DNA of 64,000 bases from NCBI GenBank assembly GCA_028564675.1, contig JAOVVO010000351.1, positions 17,962-81,961 on the forward strand. The letters run 5' to 3'. The number at the start of each line of letters is the position of its first letter. Position 1 is the first letter of the stretch. The position numbers were made by a program, and so were the translations under genes. Below are positions 1 to 12,554 of the stretch, one piece after another. Source of the stretch: Onchocerca lupi. Taxonomy: Eukaryota; Nematoda; Chromadorea; Rhabditida; Onchocercidae. Under the pieces are notes generated by a model. That model did not search any database, was not told where the DNA came from, and was given only the letters and a program-made list of their open reading frames with translations.

Positions 1-3000
1 GAAATTGAGGGAAAATAAGAGGATGGCAGAGGATATTCACTATAAGTAATACTACTGAAATTTGATGGAAACTGGTGCAGTTATTCAACAATGACGGCGT
101 AGAGTAACATTTCGATACTTTCGCCTTTATTTTGAAAGAATTTCGATTTTTCAACAAAGAAAAAGAGAGAGAAAAAAGAAAAAGCATGAAGTGAGCAAGG
201 AGGAGAAGGGACAAATTCGTCTATTTCGATCAGCAAAATACTAACTTTTCAAATTTAAGTAAATTTCTAAGAACCATAACGTAAATATCAGGTCATAAGA
301 TTATAACAGTTAGCTCATATCAATATTAATCTAACAATAAGATTGTAACATCAGGTCAAAAAGTTATAATATCCAACTATAACAGTGTTAGGCAAAAAAA
401 AATTATCAGATAACAATCATTCACTTGAGTATAAAATATAAAACATTACATCCCAATCAACAATGCCCTAATTTGAAGTGAAGATAAATTCGGAAAAGGG
501 ATAGAATAAGATCAAATTAGCTCTGACATTAAGCTAGCAATCATTTAGTCAACAATCAGATCTCTTTGTCACAGGTCATCCCATGATAATTTCTACTTAA
601 CTCTCCTTTTCTATAAGCAAAATTCCCCTCTAATATTGATGGACATTTATATAAGCAGAAAAATTATCATCAATTTTCTTCATTATCTATCTACAAGATG
701 TATGAACTGCTCCAGTCATTTCATTTGCAATCGTTTTTAATTGCGTTCCTCAACGGGACGAATTTATAAATAAATAAAGAAATGAACATTACAGAATAAC
801 TTTATGATTTCACTGATTGAAACCAAATAGTTTCTTCCGGCAAGTCTGACTTGTTTCTGTGGTAATACGTGGTTTTGTTTTTGCTTATTACAGAATTTTC
901 ATTACTAGCTATATTTGGTTCTAATCTTCAAACTCTAGAGAGATGAAGCAAGATTTTTTCTTTCAGTAAAGATTTTTTTCCTACTTTTTTAATGATTTTT
1001 ATACAGCTTTCTTATAGGAATTTTCATGATTTTCGTTAAGAAATTTTCATGCTTTTCGTTGAAAATTACTTTAAATGAATATAAGTTATCATTTTATTAT
1101 GCTTTCTTCTTTGCTAAACTGTGGAAAGGAAAACAGAATAAATCAAAATCTACGATATCATAAAAAAATTAGCAACCAATGGTGGTAGGGTTATTTGTTT
1201 TTATTATGACTCTTATTATAATGGTTTGGTCTTTCAGGTAATTTTGTTTTAATAAGATCACGCAAATAGTTAGAAATATTTGTTAAAAAAAAAAAAAAAA
1301 AAGAAAAGCACAATAGACCAGAAGCTTTAATACAGTAACTGTAGATAACAGTAATATGAATTCAGCGAAGGACGAAGAAGACTATTTTGATCACCAATGC
1401 TAAACAGGTATTCCGGAAGTCGCAATATTTGGTATCCGGAACCTGATGAAGCATAGAAATGTCCTACATCTCATCTTAACATCAGTTATACCTGGGCTGC
1501 ACACAATAATGCCCATATCTATTGGCCATAGTTACTTAATATATTCATATTAAGTAATTTGTGCAAAATCTAATAATATTCAATATTCTTTAATAATAAA
1601 TATGCGTGATAAATACATATTTCCATAACGCGAAGTGCGATAAATGAATGCAAATCTCGAATGCATGCATGTATTTTAATTTTTACATATGGAATTCTTT
1701 CTCTTGCAACAAAATGCATGCATAAGTACAGCTTTGCAAACTTGACATTGATTTTAATGCGTGCAACAAGACAATAAATCTGTCCTATTTTACTTCTTTT
1801 TAGCCATTTCATAATTGGAAATTTTATAGTAAATCATAATGGATATAATAACTTTTTCAAGTAAACAAATGATTGTAAAACGAATACCGTAAGAGAAATT
1901 GTTCTTGTTTTTGCTTCTATCATTACTGTAGTTGTAATTAATGAGTGACACACTGATTAATTGATTTCAAGTCAAATAATTTACAATCAATTAGTGGAAA
2001 TAAACCTATTAGTTTATTTTCAATGAATGAAAAACCGAACAATTACAGATGACTTCAGCAAATGTTACATAATGGAAATATATGAATTATAATACAAACA
2101 AGAAATTTGTGTAGTAAACAGAGATTGGTTGTTAGGAGACGTAGTTATGCTTGTAAATATCGATATACCTCAGCAATGCATTCATACTATTCATGACGTG
2201 ATTGATGCTTATTTGAAATAAATTGTCTGAAATTTTTTCCTCTAAGTTAAAGTGCTATCGTAAGAACATGAAAACTTCTACAAGTATTTTTTTCTAGATT
2301 TTATCTTACTTTTTCCCCATGCATATAACTACTAATTTCTAATGCATCATACATTTACATCATATCATTTAATATTTATATTAAACTTGACACCCTAACG
2401 ATTTCTTTTTTTTCTTTTTTTCTCAATGATACATTACACAGCAGAAATAAATGATAGTAAGATAAAAGGTGAAATATGAAGTAAAATATCCAACAATAAG
2501 TCGATTTCATTTTTTGTCTTCATTTGCTATGTTTAATGACAACGTGCGGAAACTATTTACATTTGTTTATCATGGGTTTGTTTACATATGGAACTAAAAT
2601 GATAAAAGTCAATTCGCAGCTTTAAAACAATGAATAGCATTTTTGAGAGATGGATCGAGGAGCATTTATCGAATAAATAAACGTGATACGAGCCATCTGT
2701 GATAACAATGTCACCAATAATGAAAACTCCCACCACATTCCGTGTCCTTCCATTCTTGTAATACAAATAAAAGAGAAGAATGATGACCTAATTATTTACG
2801 AGAACCATTTTGTTCATACAGCTTTCCGGATTTTTCCATCAATTTACTCTGGTACCTTAATATTTTGTACTTTTCACTTCATTTGCAAAAAACAAAAACT
2901 TTGGAACTAAAAAAGAAAATCCTTTAATAGAAATTAAATTTTCTCATTTGAAAAAGTTGAATGATGTCAAATACTTCTCGAACAAAATATATGAATTAAT

Positions 3001-3983
3001 TAAAAGTATTCAAGATGAAAAGTAGAGGATTTTAAAGCAGAAAATTGCAAATATCATTAGTTTGCTATAACTTTTATGAATTTGTGCTATTCATATCAAA
3101 TTTTTGAAAAGTGAAAATCTTTATGATTAATAATCATTTATGAATCGATAACTTGTTTTGAAATAAAACTTTTTAACTGGAATTATCGTTCTTGCCTACA
3201 TTACTGATATCAGAAAAGAAAACGATGAAAATTGCTTTGTAGGAATTGCTCCCAGAGAATATTATTTTATAAATTAAATCGGAAAATTTGGAAGAATCGA
3301 AAAGTCCAATAATAATACATTTAATTCATTTCTGATTAATTACCTATGTAACAATAATATAATAATTTGAAGACGAACACATCTCAAAACATCTCAAACT
3401 CTTTTGTTACATCTCAAAATCCGGAAAAAAAAAACGAAATTTTCAAAAAAAACTAATTTGGAATACGAGAATGAATAGCAATGACTGATAATGTCGAAAT
3501 ATAATATCAGATAATCAACACGAAAACTTAAGTAATCGAAAAATGCAGGAATGATTCATAGTATCCTTCTAGTTAATGGATGGATTGGACAGAATGCTGT
3601 GTGATTCCTTCATGAAAAATTTCACAAAAAGTTATTTTTGATTTGAAAAAAAAAATAATTCTAATATCTAATTTTGATACAAAAATTTCCCAAAAAAGGA
3701 AAGAAAGAGATGCACAGAAAAAGATTAAATAAACGAAAGTAAATGAATACTTATAATATTAAAATTAATAGATTGAATTTTAACATGAAATATATTAATT
3801 TTAATATTACATCTTAACTTTGTTGATAATGAAAATTCCCGAAATAGACAAAACTACATTAACAATTGTGCATTTTACTGCAAATATATTAACTTTTATT
3901 ATTACATCAATCAATAACCAATTAACTATGCTGGCATGCCTATTCCGAATTAAATGCATCTAATGTGATGTGTATGAGTATGA

Positions 3984-4043
<60 letters not shown>

Positions 4044-5487
4044 CATTATTGTAAGCAGCAATTCGTAGATTGTTTGTCACATGTACTTAAACGAAATTCT
4101 TTCATTCATTTCTACTCTTCGTCGTATCATTTTGTTTCTACACTTTAAAGTAAACTGTTTTCCCCTAATAAATTCATACAGGTGATGATCAGTTTTTTGA
4201 TAAAGAAGAAGAGGAAACAAAAAAAAAGAAAAACTTTATTTATGGTAATAGGTCTTCGATAGTTCATTCTTTTTTATTACTTCTCTTCGACACAGTTTCA
4301 CGTAAACGAATAAATTATTAGAACATGTTTATCAATTTCTTATTTCATTATAACGAGAATAAATCATTAATTTACGCTTCAAACTTGAAATGAAATATAA
4401 AAAATAAGATGAAACAAAGGGGGAAAAAAGCCAAAACGTTTCAGGAATGTTCAGATTGGTAATATTTTCTACTTATTTAAGCAATGTATGTAAATGATTT
4501 CACCAATAAAAAAATAGCTACCGAATTCAAATAATATTTGTCTGAAGTCATAAGTGTTATATATAAATACATATTATTTTAAATATTTCCTAAATTTGCA
4601 ACATATAATCCTTATTAAAAGTCGAAAATCTCACACATTTTCATGCTAAAATTATGATTTACTATGCAAATATTCGATTTCGAAATATTAGAAAACTTTG
4701 CGAATACCAGAAAGTTTTAGTCAATTATGTTAAGTTGCAATAATTAATTCAACAAAAAAAATGAAGGGGAAAAAGAGAAGAGCAAGAAAGAAAGAGGAAA
4801 TGGAAGAGAAAGCAAGCAGAAGCAACAGAAGTTTGATAAAAAGCATAAGATGAAGGTCTTTTACCTTGATGCACAAAATCTTAATTTTAATTTGAATTAA
4901 TTTATTAACATAAATTTATCATCATAAATTAATTACTACAACGCTTCTAAAAGCATTGAATCTAAACTATTCGCAAAGTTATTTTTCTTTCACTCATTCC
5001 TTTCGAATTTGCATAGTAAATCAAATCGTAACCTTTACGATTTCTACCGCAAGTTATCCCAATCGCAATAGATCACATAAAAGAAATCCGAAATGCACTT
5101 CAACGTAATACGTGCGTAATCTCAAGTACAACCACATGTCAATTTGAAGTTTCTAGCAAATAATGCAACTGATTTAAATAATAATAATTCATTAAGCAAA
5201 TAATGTAGGATAGATATGCGTACAATGTGATGCATTTGTACTCACCCTGCTACTTCCTCTCTTCTCCCTTTTTCATTGCTAAACAATTTCGAAAGATCAA
5301 AAATCGATAAAATCAGCAAGCACAATTGCCCTTTCCCTTTCTTCTCCCTCTCTCTATCTAACTGACTTTTTTTGGCTAAAATTACTAAAGCTTTAGGACT
5401 GCAGATATGTTGAAAATGTTCAAGTACTCGACTATTATTCGTTTCAGTTGACCGTGCGGTGAGAGCAAACTTTCGCAAGTAATTTTT

Positions 5488-5529
<42 letters not shown>

Positions 5530-7200
5530 AAAAAGAACTGGAGGCAGTGATAAAATGTTGCAGTTCCCTTTTTGATATGAAAATAGGAATATGGGAACTG
5601 GAATTTGCGGTAATCGCAAAAACGATTAAAATTTTTCGAAAATGAATCAGAAATGCTTGATCGATGCTCTAAAATGCATCTACCATGATGAAATAGGTAT
5701 AACGACGTGATTATTTTATAGAAAATGACATTTCGCAATTAATAAACAAAAAACAGCTGTAAATGAATCAATATTAGTTGGGAATTCATATTTGAAAGTT
5801 AATTGAACTTCGGTATGACCAAATTACAATAATGTTATTTGAAATACATCAGTGATGTTTCAACTATTAATGAAAAATCGGAACATCCTTTCTCACATCG
5901 TCTTTACCTTTAAATAGGTAAATTCCGAATAGAACCCCACTAAAGCGCGGCAGATTGACTGAACCAGTTTCCGGGGGGAATTCAGATCTAGCTTGCCTTC
6001 CGAAAAGTATAGCTGCAAATCAACATATGACCTCTGATCCATGTCACTATTCTATGGATATAATATGACCTTTAACTTAACACTGCTCCTTCTTTCCTGC
6101 ACCGTCAGTTAACCGCGAATTCACCAAGAATGTTCAAGGACAAGATTCCCCTCCGACCTATTTCCTTCATCGCCTCCTCTCTTTCCATCTAAGAATAAAT
6201 TGCATTACTCAGATAATAAAGTTAGCTTATTCATTAGTCCGTTGTATATTATAAAGAAAATTTAGAAAACATCCTCCACTTCTCGAAAAATATGGTTTCA
6301 CAAAATTTTATCCGAACAGATATTACATATCCAAATTTGAATATAACAACGCCAATTGCAATAAAAAATGCGACAAATCTGTTAACATCGTTAATTTCTC
6401 AAGTTTTAAGAGAAAACGGAAGAGAGGGAACATACTTTTTCGATCAATAACAAGAAAATATCAGCATATTTTGCGAGAATGATGAAAAAAAACATCAACT
6501 ATTTTAGTTTGATATGCAACATGGGTAGAGAGGCAAAAAAAATTCCAGTGATAGTAACCTCGTAAAAGAAATGATATAAATGATATCAGTGCAATAAATG
6601 AATAGTAGTAACAAATTCATTCTAATATATAATCAATATAGCAAAGTACTAATTGTTACTGACAACAGAAGAAAAGAGACGAAACCAGTGATAAGCGGAA
6701 ATGAAATTAATTCAAAGAATACTGTTTCAACCACAGACAATGAAAATGTCCGCGCATATTTCATTTTCTTGCAATTAAACTTTCAGTTGACTGAATAACT
6801 TTGAAAAGGATTATAATGATTATAAGGTAACACTCCAAAAGAAAAAGTAGAAAGTTTTTTTCGAATTTAAATCCAACAAAAAATTCAAGATGCCTTTCCT
6901 TCAAACTTCCAATGATTTTTTTAAACAGAATACGGTGCACTACGTCACAAACAAAATGCTGAAACAAATAGCATATTAAACTACAACAGATGTCCCACAA
7001 TAAATGAAGACGTGATAGAAGGAAAGCTTGAGCAAAGAAGTACATAACCTCTGCTAGTACTAATGAGTTTTCTCAGAAAATGCTTAAAAGATTTTGCTTG
7101 AACATTATTTCCATCTAATAACATTATTTTCGGACAGCTATGCTTCCTTATGCAATTGGTCACTGCAATAACCCACTATTTCATCTTACTTTTTTTTTCT
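1..7200. other. AT-rich region without a recognisable gene
   Basis: I find no exon series with family resemblance here on either strand. Open frames are short and most follow low-complexity tracts, for example the poly(A) run near 5494-5527. A slightly less AT-rich patch at about 5930-6180 shows no convincing frame. The region contains the (TG)27 microsatellite listed separately and short local repeats, such as a 17-bp direct repeat at about 1019-1060. It could hold distal regulatory sequence or lineage-specific exons that cannot be recognised by eye. Confidence 0.5.
3987..4040. repeat. (TG)27 microsatellite
   Basis: An uninterrupted TG dinucleotide run of 54 bases, preceded by a degenerate lead-in of TGTATGAG-like units. 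It is a likely length-polymorphic marker. Confidence 0.97.
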
Positions 7201-7230
7201 TTACAAAAAGAATAACTAATTTTTCAATTC

Positions 7231-7322
7231 CTTTTCTACCATCCAGTGATGTTCAGTAACCTGAACTACCATGCATAATTGTGGTAATTCAGGTTACTGA
7301 ACATCATTGGATAATAGAAAAG
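7231..7322. repeat. Near-perfect 41+41 nt inverted repeat (hairpin)
   Basis: Arm 7231-7271 pairs with arm 7282-7322 around a 10-base loop. Only four positions deviate from perfect complementarity, all transitions. If the minus strand is transcribed (the strand of the elongase gene ending 220 bp away), three become G-U wobbles and one an A-C mismatch. The size and shape fit a microRNA-type precursor or a small fold-back element. No target-site duplication is obvious at the ends. Function is inferred only. Confidence 0.9.
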
Positions 7323-7541
7323 AATCGGAAGAAGTAATCCCAAATAACAGTACAATTCCACAAAATCCAATAAAGAAATTCTAGACCAATATTAATCCAT
7401 TCTTCACTTCATACGGAAAGAAAAGGAAGGAAATTTTAACTGCGAAACTAATGAATCCATTTCGATTTAAAAATTTATAGGCACAGAGAATCACGATACA
7501 ATGCTAGACTAAGAAAACTGGAACAAGAAAAATCATCAATT

Positions 7542-9264
7542 TTAATCATTTTTCATCGCCATTTTCTCTTCTTTGAATTTCTTTCCTCCACCCTTCACAT
7601 ATGATTGATAGTAGAAATTGGCAAAAAGTATAGCGTAAGAAATTTCCATGCCCAAGCAGAACAAATACGTGCTTACTGTTCCATCGACAGCTTCACCAAT
7701 AGCCATCAAATAACCAACATGCGCAAGAATAAGCAAAGTTATAAAGAACTGTAACAATTGCATGGACGTAATGTTACGTGCAATAGCTGCCGGTACACGG
7801 ATGTTGATTGATCGTAGAAAGTAGTAACTGCAAGAAAAAGACAATGATAAAAGAATAAATAGCAAGTTAGAAAACCTGCAATAGCTATATGAAAATAAAT
7901 AAAGAAAAATAAATGAAAAAAATAAATGCAGAAAAATTTTACTAATATTATTACATTCATGACGATACTTTGCTTCTTGCAAAAAATGTAATAATATTAG
8001 TAAAATTTCTCGTAGATGTCCATTTATCTATTAAAAAAAGACAAGCCCATACGAAAAAAAAGGGAAATCATCTATAAGATCGTGTAATCTTAAAAGGATA
8101 TACTTTAGTTATACTAGTGCTGCGTCCCTGTGGAATTAAGAAAACCTGAGAAATTTAAGATAAATGAAAATAAGACAAAAAAAAGTACCAGCTGTTTAGA
8201 TGATGCCACAGAATCAGCTAGTCAAAAATGTCTTTAGTTAATATATTAAAATAACTTGGCAATAATAAAAACAGCTCACCTGTACATAAAACTGTGAACC
8301 GTGAAATTCAACCATATAATCCAGGTGTTGTATGGTGTATGATGGCTGTAGGAGATAATCCCATAGTTGAGGGTTAAAACATGATGGTACCAATGAAGGA
8401 AGATCAATGGTTTCTTTCGTAATACAATCAATATTGTATCACCAAGCTCTGCAAATTTGGATAAGCAAAACAGCCATGACCAATAGCCACTGGTTCCTTC
8501 GAAGAAATCTCCGATTTTCGTATACGATGCTGCAATAGAACTCAATTTGGATAAATCAAACATGGCAAAGAATGAAGATAATAAGAATCACGATATACTT
8601 CTCGATATTAAATTATAATCATCTTAGACATCATCTGATATGTTACAGCTCGTGTATACTACCCACAACAATCGGCAATCTTGAACTATGTCTCACTAAT
8701 ATCGCAAATGTGTTTATTAAATTAAGTAGAAGCAATGATTCATTAATTCCATTGATACGTAATAATAGAAAGGTTATTTTATATTTGTTAAGTCGAAAAG
8801 TAGCTAAAAAAAAAGTCCCGCTACCAAAAATAGAATGTGCATACCTACAAAACCGTGATTGGAAATTTCAGAAAAGAGAGCAATAGATGTGAAGAATGAT
8901 CCCAAAACACTAAACACTGCCAACCAGGTATTCCATAAGTTTAACGCTGTCGTAAGCTAAAATGTAAAAAATAATTGAAATTCTTGCAAAAATTTTAATT
9001 TTTTCCTTCCAATAACTATTTTCAATTATTCTTTTCTTTTTTTTAGTAAGTGAATTGCCATCGACTAGATATAGCTGAAACAATCGTTATAAAGTGACAA
9101 ACCTGAAATGGTTTAAATCGAGTCATCACAAATTTGATAGAGAAAATTGTTATCACATATAGCACAGAAAAGTATATTCCAAAGTTACGCAGCGTACTGG
9201 TAAAACGGACTGCTTCTTCATATCGGAACGGTGCTGTGAAAGCGATACGTTTGAGCTCATCCAT
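7542..9264 (-). CDS. ELO-family very-long-chain fatty acid elongase, 269 aa, 4 exons
   Basis: ELO enzymes catalyse the condensation of malonyl-CoA with acyl-CoA in the endoplasmic reticulum membrane. Exons (minus): 9264-9103, 8956-8845, 8529-8280, 7827-7542; they join in frame to 269 codons plus TAA. All family signatures are visible: KFAELGDT (116-123), the histidine box HWYHH (137-141), N166..VH170..MY..YY (166-177) and TSMQLLQ (195-201). Several hydrophobic segments are present and the tail is Lys-rich. The start is supported by a splice acceptor 2 bases upstream (9267-9268), consistent with spliced-leader addition. Length is normal for the family. Substrate chain length and the C. elegans orthologue cannot be assigned by eye. 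Intron 3 carries a perfect inverted repeat. Confidence 0.95.
7934..8008. repeat. Perfect 24-bp inverted repeat in elongase intron 3
   Basis: Arm 7934-7957 is the exact reverse complement of 7985-8008, separated by 27 bases. It lies wholly within the intron between elongase exons 3 and 4, so the pre-mRNA would carry a 24-bp stem. Confidence 0.95.
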
Positions 9265-9266
9265 AT

Positions 9267-9268
9267 CT
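9267..9268 (-). promoter_or_regulatory. Candidate trans-splice acceptor for the elongase mRNA
   Basis: A TATATTTAG acceptor ends 2 bases before the ATG, and no upstream donor exon is evident. This is the usual position for spliced-leader addition in nematodes. Confidence 0.6.
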
Positions 9269-9716
9269 AAATATAGAATGATCAGTCAACATTCAAATTG
9301 ACCAGACATTCAGCATAACATAACGCCAACTAAAACATACATATCATGAAATCATAAGAACTAATTATAATATAAAGGCAATATCCACTCATAATACCAA
9401 TAAAATCTTAGAGAACTACGTGTATCCATTGATATGTTTAAAATAAACAAAATATTTCCGAAATCAACAAAAATTAGATACCATTGCAATAGTCATTTCA
9501 ATTTATACGGGACAAGATTTTAAAAAGTTTTTACAAAAAGTCAGAAAAGATAAAATCAATAAAATGCAAATTTCTATCAGTAAAGTGATCTAATTGAGAT
9601 TTCTCTTCAACTTTATCGTTGATACTAAATTAAATTTTCAAAAATTCCGCATAAATTTTTGTACTTTTTTCTCATACTAAAATTCGCTAAATTTTCAAAT
9701 TCTTGTCAAGTTAATG

Positions 9717-9855
9717 AAAATATGATTAACTTTTGTTTAATCCTTTAGATAAAAAGCATTCAACATGGTATCGTATTCAATCAATAGCATACTGTACACA
9801 GTACCGTATTGAATGCTTTTTGTCTGAAAAATTAAACAAAAGTTAATTATATTTT
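9717..9855. repeat. Long imperfect inverted repeat (about 54-nt arms)
   Basis: Sequence 9717-9770 pairs with 9801-9855, leaving a loop of about 30 bases. There are about eight differences between the arms and all are transitions, so most remain G-U compatible if the plus strand is transcribed. It lies about 450 bp upstream of the elongase start. It could be a small fold-back element or a hairpin RNA locus. Confidence 0.85.
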
Positions 9856-11743
9856 TCTTTTTGTCTTATATCATTTCTTTGACTTAGCCATATATTTTTG
9901 GCTAAAAGAAGGGCACAAATCATCAAACACTGTGCTATTCTATAAATATTTTGGTTGAGTGACTTCGAAAAGCACTGACAATGAAACAATAACTGCCCGA
10001 TCTATAGTTAACCATTTAAAGATCTACTCGCACAACATTAACAGTAGGTCCCATCCATACACCAATCCACCAGCAAAATTTTGTTTCGTGCGATTATTCA
10101 CTCCACCTTCGACTTTGACTTTTGACCTTTGCACAAAAAACTATGAAAACCATTAAGATGCTCTAGAATATTTGTATTAAAAAAGGAAGACTGGTTGTAA
10201 CAAACGAAAAGCGACAAAATGATAGAAAAGAAGAGGAAGAAAGAAGGAGAGATGGGAGATGGCCAACAATTCACGAATATTTTATCATCACCACTCTCCA
10301 ATCTTCTAAAAGTGCTATCCTCCTCTTATCAGTGGAACGCTAGCAAATTTAATAATTACAATAGTAGTTTGATAACGACCCCTAATCCATATCAATGAAA
10401 ATTACTGATATGACGAACTGACGCATAAACTTCTCAGACGTTTCCTAATTGTGGAATTCCACATAGAATAACCCCCTTTCACCTGGCGCTATCGCTAAAT
10501 GCACATCGGAATTACGATTGAAGAGCTTCTCATTGTTCAGAACTTCAGCATACATCGATTTTTCTCCCGGAAGAACTAGACATTTCACTAAATTAACACG
10601 GAATCCAATAACCTATTCGTTGCGAGACTGTTGAAATATCAAAGTAGACTCTATGGTCCCTCCGTCTGAAGGCTGAGAAACAATGTCCTCATTCATTTTA
10701 ATCCCAAGTAGGCATTTAAGCTATTTTTCATCTCATGCTTCGAAAGAACTTTCCAAATCAAAAAATGATTTCGGGACTGAAAAGTCCACTGATTCGCTGG
10801 AATAAAAAACATTATGTAATTTAAATGAAATTTTCAAAACAATAAAATAGTTCGAATGCATACACATCCCCGAATGCATATACATACCAAAACAACTTTA
10901 TGGAGTGGGACATACCGGATGATTTTCCCCTTTTTTTCCTGTTAAATTCACATAATATACTTAGCAACACAAAAAAGAGAAAAACTTTCAAAATGAACTC
11001 AACGGCAAAGAAAAAAACGAAAATGAAGGTATCAGCAATTATGAATATGATAGAATCGAAACGCTGTAATAACATGTAATATAAGGCACTAGGTTATTCG
11101 CATACTACTTGACATTTTAATTTAGACGATTTATTATTAATTTTCAAATGAACAAAGCGGAAAAACCTAGGAAGATAATGATCGAGTAAGCGGAATAAGT
11201 GATATCTTGATGACTGGCATCGTCAGATTACATTAGGAAGACCATGTATATGTGAAGTTACACCAGTATGAAAGACATGTTGGATGGGATCACTGAATAA
11301 TCCCGATACTGTTGATAATGTTCAAATTGAATTGGTCGGCATTTTGCAGTGTAAGAATTTTTCAGAAGAAGAGAGAAATACAAAATGAAACCAAACATAA
11401 CAAAAAAGGCATATAATCTGGTCAATTCACCCATGAATTCGATACAACTTCGACAACGGGCTTTGGAAAAAAAAAAAGAAAAAAAAACACATGAATTCGA
11501 TAAATCTCTTCAACAATAAGCTTTAAAAAAAAATCACACAACCAAATGACAATTTTACTACTCAATTTCTTGTTTCCCTGAAGCCAAAAAATGAGTTAAG
11601 CAAGGAATATAATTAATAATTATAAAGCCAGCATGTAGTCTAATAAAAGTCCCGAAAACTGAAGCAGAAGGAAATTTTGAAAATTACATGAAAAAAAAGC
11701 ACTTCACTGCAAGATAGAAAACATCCACCTGTTAACAAAAACT

Positions 11744-11881
11744 ACTGTAACTATAAAAATGTTTGAAAAATACATTACATGCAATCATTCATTTTAAAAT
11801 TTGTCCTATTATCAAAAGATACTGTAACGGTAAAAAAGCTTGGAAAATACATTACATGTAATCATTCATTTTAAAATTTGT
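11744..11881. repeat. Direct duplication of a 61-bp unit
   Basis: Copy 1 is 11744-11804 and copy 2 is 11821-11881. They differ at a few bases and are separated by 16 bases. The position, downstream of the TraB-domain stop, suggests a local tandem duplication in 3' flanking DNA. Confidence 0.9.
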
Positions 11882-12172
11882 TTCGGTATTAAATTTCCGC
11901 AAATACAGGAAGAATTCGTTCAACAAAAACATAAACAGATCACTTGTTCCAAAAATCCACATATCATCATTATCACTTGTTTCTGGATCAGCAACAGAAC
12001 ATAAAACAAAATTAAAGAAAATGAGATAATGTAAATGACGATCAAAATACATACTTCCCTTCTTTAATTGCATTGAAACAAATAGTCTTCGTGCTAGACA
12101 TGTGGTGTAATAGGAGATGTATGCTCTGGCTACATTCTCACTACAAAGAAACTTGAATTTTCTAACAACATA

Positions 12173-12511
12173 TTATTTGATTAGCATCTGTACTCTGTTG
12201 ACCACTTTTGAACCAACTTGATAAAATACATATCCCACCACGCCAATGATCATTGCTTTTAGAGTCAAGCGTATGAATTTTTCAGTGTGTGTTGGTTGTG
12301 GTATGCTGAAAAATAAACTCACACTTATGACTGGCTTTCCTTTCATCAAACACGATCTTTTTCTCTAAGTCGCGGTTTTTTTGCGAATGTCTTACCATTC
12401 ATCATTAAGAACAAAATTTCTTTGGTATCAAAAATTACACGTCATAATGAAAGTTGTCATCTTCTCAAACTATGTCATTTTTCATTCAACAATAACCGGT
12501 TTTGAAAGAAC

Positions 12512-12554
<43 letters not shown>

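Larger units (their letters stand above)
9265..12172. other. Intergenic region between elongase and TraB-domain gene
   Basis: No gene recognised. The region contains the long inverted repeat at 9717-9855 and the 61-bp direct duplication at 11744-11881. Slightly GC-richer patches (about 10440-10690 and 11160-11350) show no convincing exon. The 5' control region of the elongase should lie at the left end and the 3' UTR of the TraB-domain gene at the right end. Confidence 0.5.

Noticed and set aside
2557..2766. Minus-strand ORF (MYYKNGRTRNVVGVFIIGD...) in the leftmost gene-free region
   Set aside because: Locally protein-like but isolated, no splice context, overlapped by a plus-strand ORF of similar length; insufficient support.
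5385..5738. 117-codon minus-strand ORF
   Set aside because: Its length depends on a poly(A) tract translated as a phenylalanine run; no splice partners or family signature.
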